Origin: Vibrio pelagius
GTDB taxonomy: Bacteria; Pseudomonadota; Gammaproteobacteria; Enterobacterales; Vibrionaceae
Assembly (NCBI RefSeq): GCF_024347575.1
Contig: NZ_AP025504.1
Coordinates: forward strand, 1,240,001-1,304,000
Direction of reading: 5' to 3'
Length of the DNA: 64,000 nucleotides
Position numbers and translations under genes: made by a program. The notes beneath the pieces are model-generated. The model ran no database searches, was not told where the DNA came from, and saw nothing but the letters and a program-made list of their open reading frames with translations. This document shows positions 18,401 through 27,325 of the stretch, one piece after another. Each line of letters starts with the position of its first letter. Position 1 is the stretch's first letter.

Positions 18401-18515
18401 AGAAATCATGCTTCAACGTCGTAAAGACGAATTAGAGCTCTACAAGCTGTTTGCACAAGACCCTGCTTTTAAAGCGTCTTGGACGCAAAGCATGCAGCGT
18501 ATGGTTGGGATGTAG
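15444..18515 (+). CDS. hsdR: type I restriction endonuclease motor subunit, HsdR
   Basis: A 1023-aa protein, full length for HsdR. The N-terminal nuclease shows the PD-(D/E)xK pattern (IDMVLFINGIPLITLELK, about residues 154-171). The motor has Walker A (HSAGSGKS, about residue 317), the DEAH box (IIDEAHSSQSG, about residue 431), SAT-like motif III (FTATPK) and motif VI (QALSRLNR). The C-terminal helical part contacts HsdM. HsdR translocates DNA and cuts unmethylated molecules at a distance. Last gene of the operon with hsdM, hsdS and the DUF262 pair, 35 bp after the second DUF262 gene. No lesion seen. Confidence 0.96.
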   Translation: MVSKTNEQALEAAIEKGLAGICKEELALGEAPLSYNNDLYLIGSPGDFDKQYAIDTRLFWQFLEDTQASELEKLKRTSPHDWQRKVLERFDRMIKRHGVLRLLKKGLDVDDAFLTLMYPAPLASSSEKVKKDFSTNLFSVTRQVCYSNANPLEEIDMVLFINGIPLITLELKNHWTGQNAAYHGQKQYRDDRDANQPLLNFARCLVHMAVDTDEVYMTTKLAGKKTFFLPFNKGFNLGKGNPTNPYGHKTAYLWQEVFRKESIANIIQHFVRLDGSSKKQLDKRTLFFPRYHQMDVVRRLVDHCSVNGVGQTYLIQHSAGSGKSNSITWAAYQLIETYPISDDLPGSRGKEVPLFDSVIVVTDRRLLDKQLRDNIKEFSEVKNIVAPAFKSSELKSALENGKKIIITTTQKFPFIIDGIADLSDKRFAVIIDEAHSSQSGSAHDNMNRAMGKKEVEELEDAQDKILQAMRSRKMRGNASYFAFTATPKNTTLEKFGQRQADGTYAPFHLYSMKQAIEEGFILDVIANYTTYKSYYEIEKSIQDNPEFDSKKAQKRLRAYVEASQETIDTKAEIMLEHFIKHVINGKKLKGKGKGMVVTQNIESAIRYYRALTRQLDKMGNPFKVAIAFSGTKEVDGIEYTEADLNGFPEGDTKDYFDVNYKRKESDSPIPKHVDQDAFRLLVVANKYLTGFDQPKLCAMYVDKKLASVLCVQALSRLNRSAPKYGKKTEDLFVLDFFNSVDDIKTAFDPFYTSTTLSEATDVNVLHELKDDMDDTGIYEWFEVEEFNKRFFEGRDAQDLSPVIDIAAARFNHELELENEFKVDFKVKAKQFVKIYGQMASIMPYEVVQWEELFWFLKFLIPKLSVEDPDKEALDSLLDSIDLSSYGLQRVKLNHSIELDDSETELDPQNPNPRGAHGAETEKDPLDEIIQIFNERWFQGWSATSEEQRVKFVNIAESIRNHPDFEAKYQNNADPHTRELAFEKMLKEIMLQRRKDELELYKLFAQDPAFKASWTQSMQRMVGM

Positions 18516-18595
18516 TTTAGTTTATGTTTGGCGTGAGTTGGTAAGTACTTTTCACTTTCACATGTAACCTATTCTGTAGATCGAGAGGTACGTAG

Positions 18596-21500
18596 ATGTT
18601 TACAAGTTTTAAAATCATGACTAGAGCTTTGCAAGACTTTCTGAGCTCCAATTTGCCCACCTTATCAGATGATTGGTGGGAGATTAATGTTATCGAAAGG
18701 CTATCATTCCAACAGCAAAAGATAGCTCAGGAGAAAGGTTTTACATCAATTTACGAACTCGACCTAGCAGCATTGCTCAGGGTTTTAGACCAAAACTGGT
18801 TTGAGTTAGTGGATGTATGTAAATTACCTAGAGAGGCGAGAAACTGGGTTAAAGAGCTTCAAACTATCAGGAATAAATGGGCTCATGCATCAACTGATTT
18901 GCCTATCAGCGAAGAATATCGTGATGTTGATACACTGATTAGATTGATTGAAGTGATTAGTTGTGATGAAAAGAGTCTGTCAGACTTGTATGGTGTTAGG
19001 GATAATTTACTCGACGCTTTAGCCCATAAGAATGATGGGACGAATGGTTCTGAGAATACTGTTCAAACATATCAAAGCAGGGATATACCCCATTTTCAGC
19101 CAGGACAGTTAGTTACTTTGAGATCTGACTCTAATGTAGTCTTACCGATCATGAACGTAAAGCTTGGCGGAGTCGAGCCAGCTTATGAGGTATTTGAGTC
19201 AGGTAAAGTATCGACATACTTCCAAAGCCAGTTGCAAGAGATGGGTTCTGATAGTGGCCAAGGCTTTGAAAGTTGCTCGAAAGAGGAGCTTTGGGCTTCG
19301 TTGAGTGCAACAAGCCTTAGTTTACCGTCTAATAATAGCCTCTATTCTCTAAATTCAGCGGATATTGACTTCGTCCCATATCAATACCGACCAGCGATTA
19401 AAATCATTCAAGCGGAACAGCCTAGACTTTTGGTAGCAGATGAAGTGGGTGTTGGTAAAACGATTGAAGCTGGGCTTATATTGAAGGAGCTTTCCGCTAG
19501 GACAACGATCAAGTCTGTACTCATTATCTGCCCAAAAGCACTTGTTGCAGAGAGAAAATGGGAACTAGAAATGAAGCGCTTTGGGGAAAGTTTTGTTCCC
19601 TTGGATGGAAAAACGTTAAGGTACTGCCTCAAAGAGACAGAGGTTGAGGGGCATTGGCCAGAAAGCCATACTAAGGCAATATTACCTTTTTCCTTGTTCG
19701 ATTCAGCTCTCTTGCATGGAGAAGATACAAAGACAAAGCGTAATAATGGTCTTCTCGAGCTAAACACACCGCCAAAATTTGATCTAATAATCGTAGACGA
19801 AGCACACAATATCAGAAACAGAAACACTAACCTTCACCAAGGGGTTAAGTTTCTGTGTGATAACGCTAATGCGGTAGTTTTCCTATCGGCTACACCAGTC
19901 CAGTTGGGCAGCAGTGACTTGTACACATTGTTGAATGTACTTCGGCCAGAACTCATCATAGATGAGAATAGTTTTCACTCTATGGCTGTCCCTAACAAAT
20001 ATTCCAATGAAGCAATTCATATACTCCGCGAAGCAAATGACGGTTGGCAAGAAAATGCGATTGCTCAGCTAAAAGCTCTGTCTCAAACTGAGTGGGGACG
20101 CATGTTTATACGCGAGACTCCACTGTTTCAAGAGATCTATGACACATTATCCGAACCAAGTGTTCCAGATGAAGCAAGAGTGTCAGCGATAGGCAGGCTA
20201 GAAGAACTAAATACCTTTAGTCCTCTTATCAATAGAACAAGAAGGCGAGATATAGGAGAGTTTACTGTTCGTAAGCCAGAAACTGTGTCTGTCGAATTTA
20301 CGCAGGAGCAACGAGCTGTTCATGACACTCTTCTTGACGTCGTCGCCGATATTTTGAAAGTGACACATGGACATCAAAACATTCGATTTATGATGACCAC
20401 GATTAGGCGCCAAGCTGCGAGTTGTATACATGGGTTAGCGCCTTTGCTTAACGATCTCCTGAGTAACAAGCTTGCTCAGTTAGAAATAGATGAATCGTAT
20501 GATGAAGACCTAACTAGTCAAGTCTCCGAGTCTGAAATTGAACTGATTGAAGATAAAGTTGGTGAATTATTGGCCTTGTGTGAAAACTTGCCCTCCTCAG
20601 ATCCAAAAGCAGATGTTTTTATTCAACTTATTAGGGAAAAGCTTGCCTTAACAAATAGAAAGGTTCTTATTTTTACTACTTTTAGACATACCATTAATTA
20701 CCTAGAGGCTAAGTTGAGAGCTTCTGGGCTACGGTTTGGGGTAATACATGGCGGTATTTCGGATCAGGAAAGAAGGGGTATCAGGAACAGGTTTTCCATG
20801 GAATCATCAGACTCAGAGAGCATCGATATTCTTTTATCCTCGGAAGTTGGTTGTGAAGGGTTAGATTTTCAGTTTTGTGACTGTTTGTTTAACTACGATC
20901 TTCCTTGGAACCCTATGAAGGTTGAACAACGAATTGGACGTATCGATAGGTATGGTCAGCAAAGTGAAGCGGTAGCTATAGTCAATTTTGTAACTCCCGG
21001 GACTGTAGATGCAGATATTTATGAGAGATGTCTAGTTAGGATTGGTGTGTTCAAGAATGCGATTGGGGGCTGTGAGGAAATATTAGGTGAGATAAGTAGC
21101 GGTATTCGGAGTTTAGCTGAGAACTTATCTTTAACGCGTGCAGAGGTTCAAAAGCAACTGAGTCAGTTAGCTGACAACAAAATCCGATTAATTGCTGAGA
21201 ATGAGCGTTTAGCTTCGCAGCAGTCAGAGTTATTTGGTTTATCGATTCCAAGTGAAAGCGTTGGTTCAGAAGAGCTGAGTCGATTTAAGCAAGAGTTGTT
21301 ATCACCACCTGCTTTGAAGAATCTGATTAATATCTACTTATCAAATGTGCTTGCAGAGAATAGAGCTTACATTAGTTCCAACAATGAAGCGATATTGAGT
21401 TTAAACGCTGAACAGAGGAAAACTCTGTTGAGAGAGCATCATGTAGATTCCTCAAAGCTTTCTGTTGGTCAAAGAGAGTGGCTATCATGGCTATCTGGAT

Positions 21501-22141
21501 CTAGCGCAAGACTTTCAGTGGTCTTTGAGCCTAAGTATAAAAACGAAAGCAATATTCTTGTGACATTAGAGCATCCACTAATTCAGTATGCGACCCAGGC
21601 CTTGGCACCAAATGAAAAAATTGAAGCGTACATAAGTTTACCTTGCGAAAAGCTACCAACAGGTCGTTACCCATTTTCCATTTACCAGTGGAATAAAAAA
21701 GGTATTCGTTCAGACGATACGTTGGTGGTAGTTAGTGAAAGCAAAGTGCTGGCTGACAACTTGCTAGATTTAATCTCAGAAACTATGACGCAAGAGCAAG
21801 TCAAGAAAAGACTGAGTGAATCTGAAGCTAAAGCTTTAGCTGACCTTCATTATAAAAAGTGGAGTTATGCTCAAGTAAAACATATTGCCGATAATAGGCA
21901 GTTAGCTGAGGTGAAAGTGCAGAGTTTAACGACTAGCCATAAAGCTCGTTGCAAGACTATTTTTGAGCAAATGGAGAATGCTAATAACCCCAAAATTGCC
22001 AAGATGAAGCAAAGCGAACTGATACACGCTAACACTGATTTTCAGTTGCGATTAAATGAGCTGCAAAGATTGGGAGATAGTGGTGATGTTCATTTTTCAG
22101 AGTTGTGTGTAGGTGTGCTGGTTGTAGAAGACAATGAATAG
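18596..22141 (+). CDS. HEPN (Swt1-type) domain fused to SNF2/RapA-like helicase
   Basis: A 1181-aa protein. Residues about 1-125 resemble the Swt1-type HEPN domain and contain RNKWAH (R92 to H97), the Rx4H motif of HEPN ribonucleases. A SNF2-class motor follows: ADEVGVGKTIEAGL (about residue 280), IIVDEAHNIRN (about 400), FLSATPVQ, and in the C-lobe SSEVGCEGLDFQ and RIGRIDRYGQ (about 760-785). The last 350 residues are mainly helical. Shine-Dalgarno GAGAGG lies 8 bases before ATG 18596. Its end overlaps the ATPase gene by 8 bp, so the two are one module. Likely an anti-phage effector/motor; I cannot place it in a named system. Confidence 0.82.
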   Translation: MFTSFKIMTRALQDFLSSNLPTLSDDWWEINVIERLSFQQQKIAQEKGFTSIYELDLAALLRVLDQNWFELVDVCKLPREARNWVKELQTIRNKWAHASTDLPISEEYRDVDTLIRLIEVISCDEKSLSDLYGVRDNLLDALAHKNDGTNGSENTVQTYQSRDIPHFQPGQLVTLRSDSNVVLPIMNVKLGGVEPAYEVFESGKVSTYFQSQLQEMGSDSGQGFESCSKEELWASLSATSLSLPSNNSLYSLNSADIDFVPYQYRPAIKIIQAEQPRLLVADEVGVGKTIEAGLILKELSARTTIKSVLIICPKALVAERKWELEMKRFGESFVPLDGKTLRYCLKETEVEGHWPESHTKAILPFSLFDSALLHGEDTKTKRNNGLLELNTPPKFDLIIVDEAHNIRNRNTNLHQGVKFLCDNANAVVFLSATPVQLGSSDLYTLLNVLRPELIIDENSFHSMAVPNKYSNEAIHILREANDGWQENAIAQLKALSQTEWGRMFIRETPLFQEIYDTLSEPSVPDEARVSAIGRLEELNTFSPLINRTRRRDIGEFTVRKPETVSVEFTQEQRAVHDTLLDVVADILKVTHGHQNIRFMMTTIRRQAASCIHGLAPLLNDLLSNKLAQLEIDESYDEDLTSQVSESEIELIEDKVGELLALCENLPSSDPKADVFIQLIREKLALTNRKVLIFTTFRHTINYLEAKLRASGLRFGVIHGGISDQERRGIRNRFSMESSDSESIDILLSSEVGCEGLDFQFCDCLFNYDLPWNPMKVEQRIGRIDRYGQQSEAVAIVNFVTPGTVDADIYERCLVRIGVFKNAIGGCEEILGEISSGIRSLAENLSLTRAEVQKQLSQLADNKIRLIAENERLASQQSELFGLSIPSESVGSEELSRFKQELLSPPALKNLINIYLSNVLAENRAYISSNNEAILSLNAEQRKTLLREHHVDSSKLSVGQREWLSWLSGSSARLSVVFEPKYKNESNILVTLEHPLIQYATQALAPNEKIEAYISLPCEKLPTGRYPFSIYQWNKKGIRSDDTLVVVSESKVLADNLLDLISETMTQEQVKKRLSESEAKALADLHYKKWSYAQVKHIADNRQLAEVKVQSLTTSHKARCKTIFEQMENANNPKIAKMKQSELIHANTDFQLRLNELQRLGDSGDVHFSELCVGVLVVEDNE

Positions 22142-25100
22142 ATTTATCGAAGAGTTAATTAAAGATAGAGAAGAGTATGCGAATTGGTTGGAGAGGAAAC
22201 CAGCATTACGAAGAATTGTTGAAGATCTATATCCTGACAAGGCTCACTTCATTTATGAACTGCTTCAAAATGCTGAAGATGCTAACGCTAAAACGGTATC
22301 GTTTTCTTTATCAAGAGAGCAGCTGACCTGTTCGCACGACGGCAGGCCTTTTAATGATCAAGACATCAGTGCTATCACAGACATTGGAGAAAGCAGCAAA
22401 AAGGATGATGACAACTCTATAGGGCGGTTTGGTATTGGGTTTAAAGCCGTTTTCGTATACACCGAATCTCCAAGAGTTATGTCTGGAAACCTTGATTTCA
22501 CGATCGAGAGGTTCGTCGTACCCACATTCCGAAACCCTAGTAACCATGATGCTGTCACAGTCTTTGAATTCCCGTTTAATAGTAAGAAAAAAACACCTAA
22601 AGAATCGTACAAAGAAATAGGTCAAGCACTGAAGCAGCTCTCTGGAAGCGCCTTACTGTTTCTGAGAAATATTAGAAAGGTTGAATGGTTTGTCGATGGT
22701 GAGTTTCTAGGAAGTATTGAGCGAGAGGAGTATGCAGACAATCATATTTCGATAACTCAAAAGAGTGGCTTTGATAGTAAACCTGTCGTCGTTAACTGGT
22801 TGCGCTATATTACTTTGATTGGGGAGAAAGAAACTCTATTTTCCTCAATCGCATTTAAGTTAAGAGAAAAGCCGCAAAAGAAAAACAATACTGATTCAGA
22901 AAAAAAGGTGCTAGCCGAACGATTTGTCATTGAGGGGATTAAAAAAGGTACTGTGTCGGCTTTCTTCCCTGCTGAAAAAGAAACTTCTGGCCTAAGGTTT
23001 CATGTTCACGCGCCTTTTGTAACTGAGTTGAGTCGCGCTAGTGTTAAAGATACGCCCGAAAATGACAGATTGTATGAGTACTTAGCCGATACCATAGAAA
23101 GGGCTTTGCGTGAAGTTAAGTCAATCGGATTGTTAGATAGGAACTTCCTAGAAGCCATGCCTAATTCATCAGATCCAGTATCCAAGAAGTATCAAGTAAT
23201 CAGAGACCGAGTAAAGAACTCTCTGATGAACGAGGAGCTTGTTCCTACTCTAGAGGGAACATTCAAAAAGGGCAGATTGCTGTATATGACCAAAAGTACG
23301 ATTGCTCGTACCATCAACACCCTAGACTTCGCAAATCTCACTCGTAACAGCATAGATTCGGTAGGCTGGTCAATTACAAGTAACCAGAAAAATGATCGCT
23401 TATATAAACTGCTTATGGACGCTGGGGTTTCAGAGTGGACTAAGGATGACTTAATAGAGTGTTTCGAGTACTACGAGCCTAAAAGTTATTCATATGAAGA
23501 GAAAGCAAACACGCAGGAATTGGCTAATTTTGATGAATGGATACTGAGAAAAAGTTCACAATGGTTGCGCGGTTTGTATTCGTTATTTGCGTCAGAGTTG
23601 AGAGACGAGCTTGATTATTCGGTAAGTTCTTTAAGGATAATTCCAACCAATAATAGCCAGGTAAAAGCGCCTAGTGAGTGCTATTTTCCTTTAGAGGACT
23701 CAATTACTGACGATAGTATTTCCTGCTTACGTTCAGACCTGCTGGTGCCACTCGAAGGGGAGTCGAAGAAGGTTAATGATGGTGTTAATTCGTTTTTCAG
23801 CGGGACAGGTGTTAAGACATATGGTGAAAAAGAAAGCATTCTTGCAATCTTAAAAACATACTATTCTTCTGACAGAATATCGTTGGATTTTGAAACGCAT
23901 GCATTGCATATGAAAAAGTTTTTTTCATGGTATAAACAAGCAAGGTTTGCAGCCAATGAACTCAAAAAACATTCAATAATCCTTGACGGTAATTTTGATT
24001 ACGTTAAACCGAATCGTACCTATCTTGATGACCCATATAGGTCAACCGGAATGGCCTTAGCTTTAGGTGCTAAAGGGGTCTCTACTGTACATGCCATTAA
24101 TAATATGTACCTACAGTTGGGAATTGAAATCAACGAGCTTAATGGTTTTTTCGAGTTTCTTGGGGTAATCAAGTCTTTAGACATCATTGAAACGTCATGC
24201 CTTAGTAATCCTAAGTGGAGCTACTTGAGAACGGCCCCAGGGAATGCAACTCACACCGGCGTCAATAGAGACTACACAATAGATGGGCTTGAGAGTTTGC
24301 TAAAAGCACATGATAAAGCTGTGTCAGAACTCATTTTGAAGACGGTAAGCAATCAAGCGCGTAGTAAGCAGATTGCAGTTTACAGTCAAAACCAAAGTAA
24401 CCCAAGTCGTACTGCTGATTCTCAATGGATATGTTTACTTCGTGATAGAGCTTGGGTTCCTACTAAAAGTGGCACATTTGTCAAACCATGTGATGCTCAG
24501 AAGAAAGACTTATCAGGTAATTTTCTTCGCGCGTTAGGAACTGACTGGGCGGACAAGATAAGATTCTGTCAGAAGGAAGAAGAAAGCTCTAAAGAAAGTC
24601 TTGTTAAGAAAGAAGCCGCAAAACGGTTGGGAATTACTAGTCAGACTGATTTTCAGCTTTTAGACCTTATCTCAAGTGGTTCTATCTCTGAAGTACAAAA
24701 GCAACAACTAATTGCTTCTGTTACTTCAAGTGCTCACAACTTCTCCCAGCAATTACCGCAACAGAGCTCAAGTAATTCAGCAGCTCGTGCCTTGGCAGTT
24801 TCTAAAGCTGCGGAGCAAGCTCCAGAAAAGCGTAGGGAAGTAAGAGAAAGATCCGTTGCTGTAGGGAAGCCGTCTGTCAGACAGGAAGCGGAAGCTTATT
24901 TAAGAAGCCAGTATTCAATTAATGAAACGATGATCTGTCAATTATGCCAAGAAGAGTTGCCGTTTAGGAAGTTGAATGGAGATTATTATTTTGAAGTTGT
25001 AGACTTTATTGAAAGTGATTCTATGCACTTTCAAAATCACCTCTGTCTCTGTCCAAATCATTCAGCAATGTTTAAGCATAGTAACTCTGATAGGAGCATT

Positions 25101-25712
25101 TTGTTCGAAAAACTGTCGACCACTAAGAATAGAAGCATTTCATTGCAGCTAAATGGAGTTGAAACAGAGCTGTATTTCACTGAAAACCATATGAATGATG
25201 TTAAGGCCATTTTCGGAGTAACTCCTGTTGCAGTTGAAACCTCGACTGAGCCTAAACCATCAATGGTTGAAGAACTAAAGTGTGTTATTGATGGGGTTGC
25301 GGTTCCTAAACATCTTTCGCTCTGGAGGAATGCATTCATCACGACATCAAATAATTCGGGCTTGGTTAAAATTGGTACAAATAAAGAGGTTGTGGCAAGT
25401 TTTGAGTCTATTAGTGCGGCTGAGAACTGGTGGGATAACTACCTGACGAAGCGTGGCTTTGAAGGTAAGCTGAAGGTAAGGAGTGAAAATGATGTGCTAC
25501 TGGCAAAGCAGACAAGTAAGCCTGTGTTGCCAACAAAGGCTTCAAGTTCAGCCAGAGCTACGCCTAAACCAAATATAGTCCGGAAATCAGCATCAGTTAA
25601 AGCTAGTAAAAAGGTAGTTAGTATTCCAGAAGGAAAGAAGTATTGTCCGAAGTGTAAAGGAGTAGAGAAACCAATACCATGCAGGGAATGCTACGGAACA
25701 GGCTGGGTTTGA
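22134..25712 (+). CDS. sacsin/HSP90-type (GHKL) ATPase with C-terminal zinc fingers
   Basis: A 1192-aa protein. The N-terminus is a Bergerat-fold ATPase of the sacsin N-terminal type: N-box ELLQNAEDAN (about 42-51), G1 DIGESSK (about 83-89), G2 SIGRFGIGFKAVF (about 95-107). A long middle region has no motif I recognise. Around residues 933-980 a CQLC...CLCPNHSAMFKH arrangement looks like the zinc core of an HNH nuclease whose catalytic His-His is not evident. The extreme C-terminus has CPKCKGVEKPIPCREC, a DnaJ-like zinc finger. Translationally coupled to the HEPN-helicase before it. Role in defence is inferred from family company and from being transposon cargo. Confidence 0.82.
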   Translation: MNRFIEELIKDREEYANWLERKPALRRIVEDLYPDKAHFIYELLQNAEDANAKTVSFSLSREQLTCSHDGRPFNDQDISAITDIGESSKKDDDNSIGRFGIGFKAVFVYTESPRVMSGNLDFTIERFVVPTFRNPSNHDAVTVFEFPFNSKKKTPKESYKEIGQALKQLSGSALLFLRNIRKVEWFVDGEFLGSIEREEYADNHISITQKSGFDSKPVVVNWLRYITLIGEKETLFSSIAFKLREKPQKKNNTDSEKKVLAERFVIEGIKKGTVSAFFPAEKETSGLRFHVHAPFVTELSRASVKDTPENDRLYEYLADTIERALREVKSIGLLDRNFLEAMPNSSDPVSKKYQVIRDRVKNSLMNEELVPTLEGTFKKGRLLYMTKSTIARTINTLDFANLTRNSIDSVGWSITSNQKNDRLYKLLMDAGVSEWTKDDLIECFEYYEPKSYSYEEKANTQELANFDEWILRKSSQWLRGLYSLFASELRDELDYSVSSLRIIPTNNSQVKAPSECYFPLEDSITDDSISCLRSDLLVPLEGESKKVNDGVNSFFSGTGVKTYGEKESILAILKTYYSSDRISLDFETHALHMKKFFSWYKQARFAANELKKHSIILDGNFDYVKPNRTYLDDPYRSTGMALALGAKGVSTVHAINNMYLQLGIEINELNGFFEFLGVIKSLDIIETSCLSNPKWSYLRTAPGNATHTGVNRDYTIDGLESLLKAHDKAVSELILKTVSNQARSKQIAVYSQNQSNPSRTADSQWICLLRDRAWVPTKSGTFVKPCDAQKKDLSGNFLRALGTDWADKIRFCQKEEESSKESLVKKEAAKRLGITSQTDFQLLDLISSGSISEVQKQQLIASVTSSAHNFSQQLPQQSSSNSAARALAVSKAAEQAPEKRREVRERSVAVGKPSVRQEAEAYLRSQYSINETMICQLCQEELPFRKLNGDYYFEVVDFIESDSMHFQNHLCLCPNHSAMFKHSNSDRSILFEKLSTTKNRSISLQLNGVETELYFTENHMNDVKAIFGVTPVAVETSTEPKPSMVEELKCVIDGVAVPKHLSLWRNAFITTSNNSGLVKIGTNKEVVASFESISAAENWWDNYLTKRGFEGKLKVRSENDVLLAKQTSKPVLPTKASSSARATPKPNIVRKSASVKASKKVVSIPEGKKYCPKCKGVEKPIPCRECYGTGWV

Positions 25713-25778
25713 CCAAGATTATACTGAGCGAGCATTTCAGGTCCTACACCGATAGAAACATTAGAGGATGGGAAATCA

Positions 25779-25848
25779 ATCTGGGCTGAAAAGAATCTAG
25801 CCCAGATATAATCTGACAGGCACCGAGTCGAAGAGTGGGTAACTGTCA
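25779..25848. terminator. tandem inverted repeats after the ATPase gene
   Basis: ATCTGGGCT (25779-25787) is matched by AGCCCAGAT (25799-25807), a perfect 9-bp stem. A second pair, TCTGACAG and CTGTCAGA, follows with a longer loop. They lie between convergent genes. No strong T-run follows on either strand, so function as terminators is only likely. Confidence 0.4.
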
Positions 25849-25889
25849 GATCAGGTCTGAATTAGTACAAGTTATTTATACATTACTAC

Positions 25890-26927
25890 TTACTTTAAGA
25901 TGAAGAAATCAAGCAACGCCTCAGCTTCTGTAGAGGTCAATATTTGGTTGTGGCTTCCCGATATAGTATTAGCAGTTTGTATTACGTATGCCGGCAACCT
26001 CCAGGACTCAGAACAACTGATACCATTTCCATCGTTGTAGGTATTAATAAACCAAGAGCCTTCATTTATCACTTTATTACATTCAGGGTGGACTTGAGTC
26101 TTATCCTGAATCATCGCCAAGCATTCTGCATCATTTTTACTGCAGGCCCAAGATGTGTGAGTCAGAGTGTCGTTGGGACTAAATCCAACGGAGTCAGAAC
26201 CAGTAAAAATAGGTAGCAACCATCTTACTGCAAAGTCTTCATTTGCTTGAAATACTATTATTGGCTGCTCATTTTCGTTGAGTCTGTAGTTTTCGACCCC
26301 GGTATAAGATTCTTTGAATTCTTCTTTACTAAATGCTGGGTTTAGCATTATGAAAGAGTACTGAGAACTAAAATTAAAAGACTGATCTTTGAGGTCTTCA
26401 GCAATAGCATTGTATACTGCGCTACCGCCCAAACTATGTCCTATAACAGCCAGTTTTACGTTGGATTTTTTCTCTATCTTTTCTTTAGTTTGTTCAATAA
26501 TATCCCTTAGTCCATTTCTTCCCACAACTTCAGATATTTGTTTTCTATCTCCCAGAGTGTGAAGGTCAAACCCTTTCCTTGATTTGCCTCTCCAACCAAC
26601 GTATAGCCCGACAAAGTCGTCTTCAGAATTTAACTCTAAATGACTCATGAAAGCACGGAATTCTTGAAGGTTTCTATCTCCAGGAGAAGCATTATGCCTC
26701 CACCCGTGGACGAATATAACGATATGAGTATTATCATTTAGGCTATCTATTTTATCTAGGTACAATTTAGCTTGTTCTTTGATGTGCACCTCACCCTCGT
26801 CATTTAACTCAATGATGTAGGGTTCAACTTCTGTCACAAGATTGGCCTCTGTATAATAAGACTTATCATCAACTGAAACACACCCATTTACGAAAAGTAA
26901 CAACAGTGCAATAGCTATAAATTTCAT
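25890..26927 (-). CDS. outer-membrane-type lipoprotein with alpha/beta-hydrolase fold
   Basis: A 345-aa protein. The signal peptide ends in a lipobox (LLFVNGC, Cys16), followed by Val-Ser. The hydrolase has IVIFVHGWRHN (oxyanion region, about residues 69-79) and the nucleophile elbow IGHSLGG (about residue 163), with a later Asp and His (for example LTHTSWAC, about residue 260) available for a catalytic triad. Several cysteines in the second half suggest disulfides in the periplasm. The substrate is unknown; esterase or lipase is the likely class. It is convergent with the ATPase gene and still inside the transposon, so it is cargo. Confidence 0.78.
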   Translation of the reverse strand: MKFIAIALLLLFVNGCVSVDDKSYYTEANLVTEVEPYIIELNDEGEVHIKEQAKLYLDKIDSLNDNTHIVIFVHGWRHNASPGDRNLQEFRAFMSHLELNSEDDFVGLYVGWRGKSRKGFDLHTLGDRKQISEVVGRNGLRDIIEQTKEKIEKKSNVKLAVIGHSLGGSAVYNAIAEDLKDQSFNFSSQYSFIMLNPAFSKEEFKESYTGVENYRLNENEQPIIVFQANEDFAVRWLLPIFTGSDSVGFSPNDTLTHTSWACSKNDAECLAMIQDKTQVHPECNKVINEGSWFINTYNDGNGISCSESWRLPAYVIQTANTISGSHNQILTSTEAEALLDFFILK

Positions 26928-26948
26928 ATTAAAACTTCCTTGTACTAG

Positions 26949-27049
26949 TTATTTGTTGGTGCCGAACAATGAAGATAGCTTTGCTTCAGCTACCTTAGAT
27001 GCTTCGTTAACTGAATCTGACTCGACTAAAAATGCTTTTATACTTAGAA
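26949..27049 (-). pseudogene. C-terminal remnant of an unknown gene, cut by the IS21-like remnant
   Basis: On the minus strand an open frame of about 33 codons ends in LSSLFGTNK and a TAA at 26949, 22 bases upstream of the lipoprotein start. Going upstream it runs straight into the IS21-type terminal sequence at about 27050, with no start codon. This looks like the 3' end of a gene, possibly once in operon with the lipoprotein gene, whose front was lost with the insertion. Identity unknown. Confidence 0.45.
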
Positions 27050-27325
27050 TGCGTAATTCGGCGAACGAGACCCCTGATTTCATTTTTATTCGACCACCTA
27101 TTCAAGTCCGTCTCTTCTCTTCCTAAGCTTTACTCCGAGCTTCGATTTTCGCCATTTTTCTTATTGATTCACTTCACAGTTCTATTCGATAACTTTGATG
27201 AACAAGCTTATCTAAGATCGCATCTGCGATAGTGGAGTCGTCTATCACCTGATGCCACTCGTTCACGGGAAGTTGGTTGATAATGATTATGCGGCACTTT
27301 TGATATCGATCTTCAAGTACTCTTC
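27050..27325 (-). pseudogene. istB: IS21-family remnant: 3' end of istB and right terminal sequence
   Basis: The minus strand between 27325 and 27174 reads VLEDRYQKCRIIIINQLPV, then WHQVIDD and ADAILDKLVHQSYRIEL before a stop. This is the conserved C-terminal part of IstB, the AAA+ helper ATPase of IS21 transposases. The following 120 bp to about 27050, with GGTGGTCGAATAAA and the end TGCGTAATTCGGCGAACG (plus strand), match the usual IS21 right-end layout. istA and most of istB are missing, so the element is dead. Confidence 0.8.

Noticed and set aside
8342..25712. BREX, DISARM or Druantia system
   Set aside because: No BrxL, PglZ, DrmA/B/C or DruE-like protein is present. The methyltransferase belongs with HsdS and HsdR, and the SNF2 protein has a HEPN domain not expected in DrmD.
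25944..26216. Plus-strand ORF inside the lipoprotein gene
   Set aside because: A shadow of the hydrolase gene, which has a lipobox and a GHSLGG motif.
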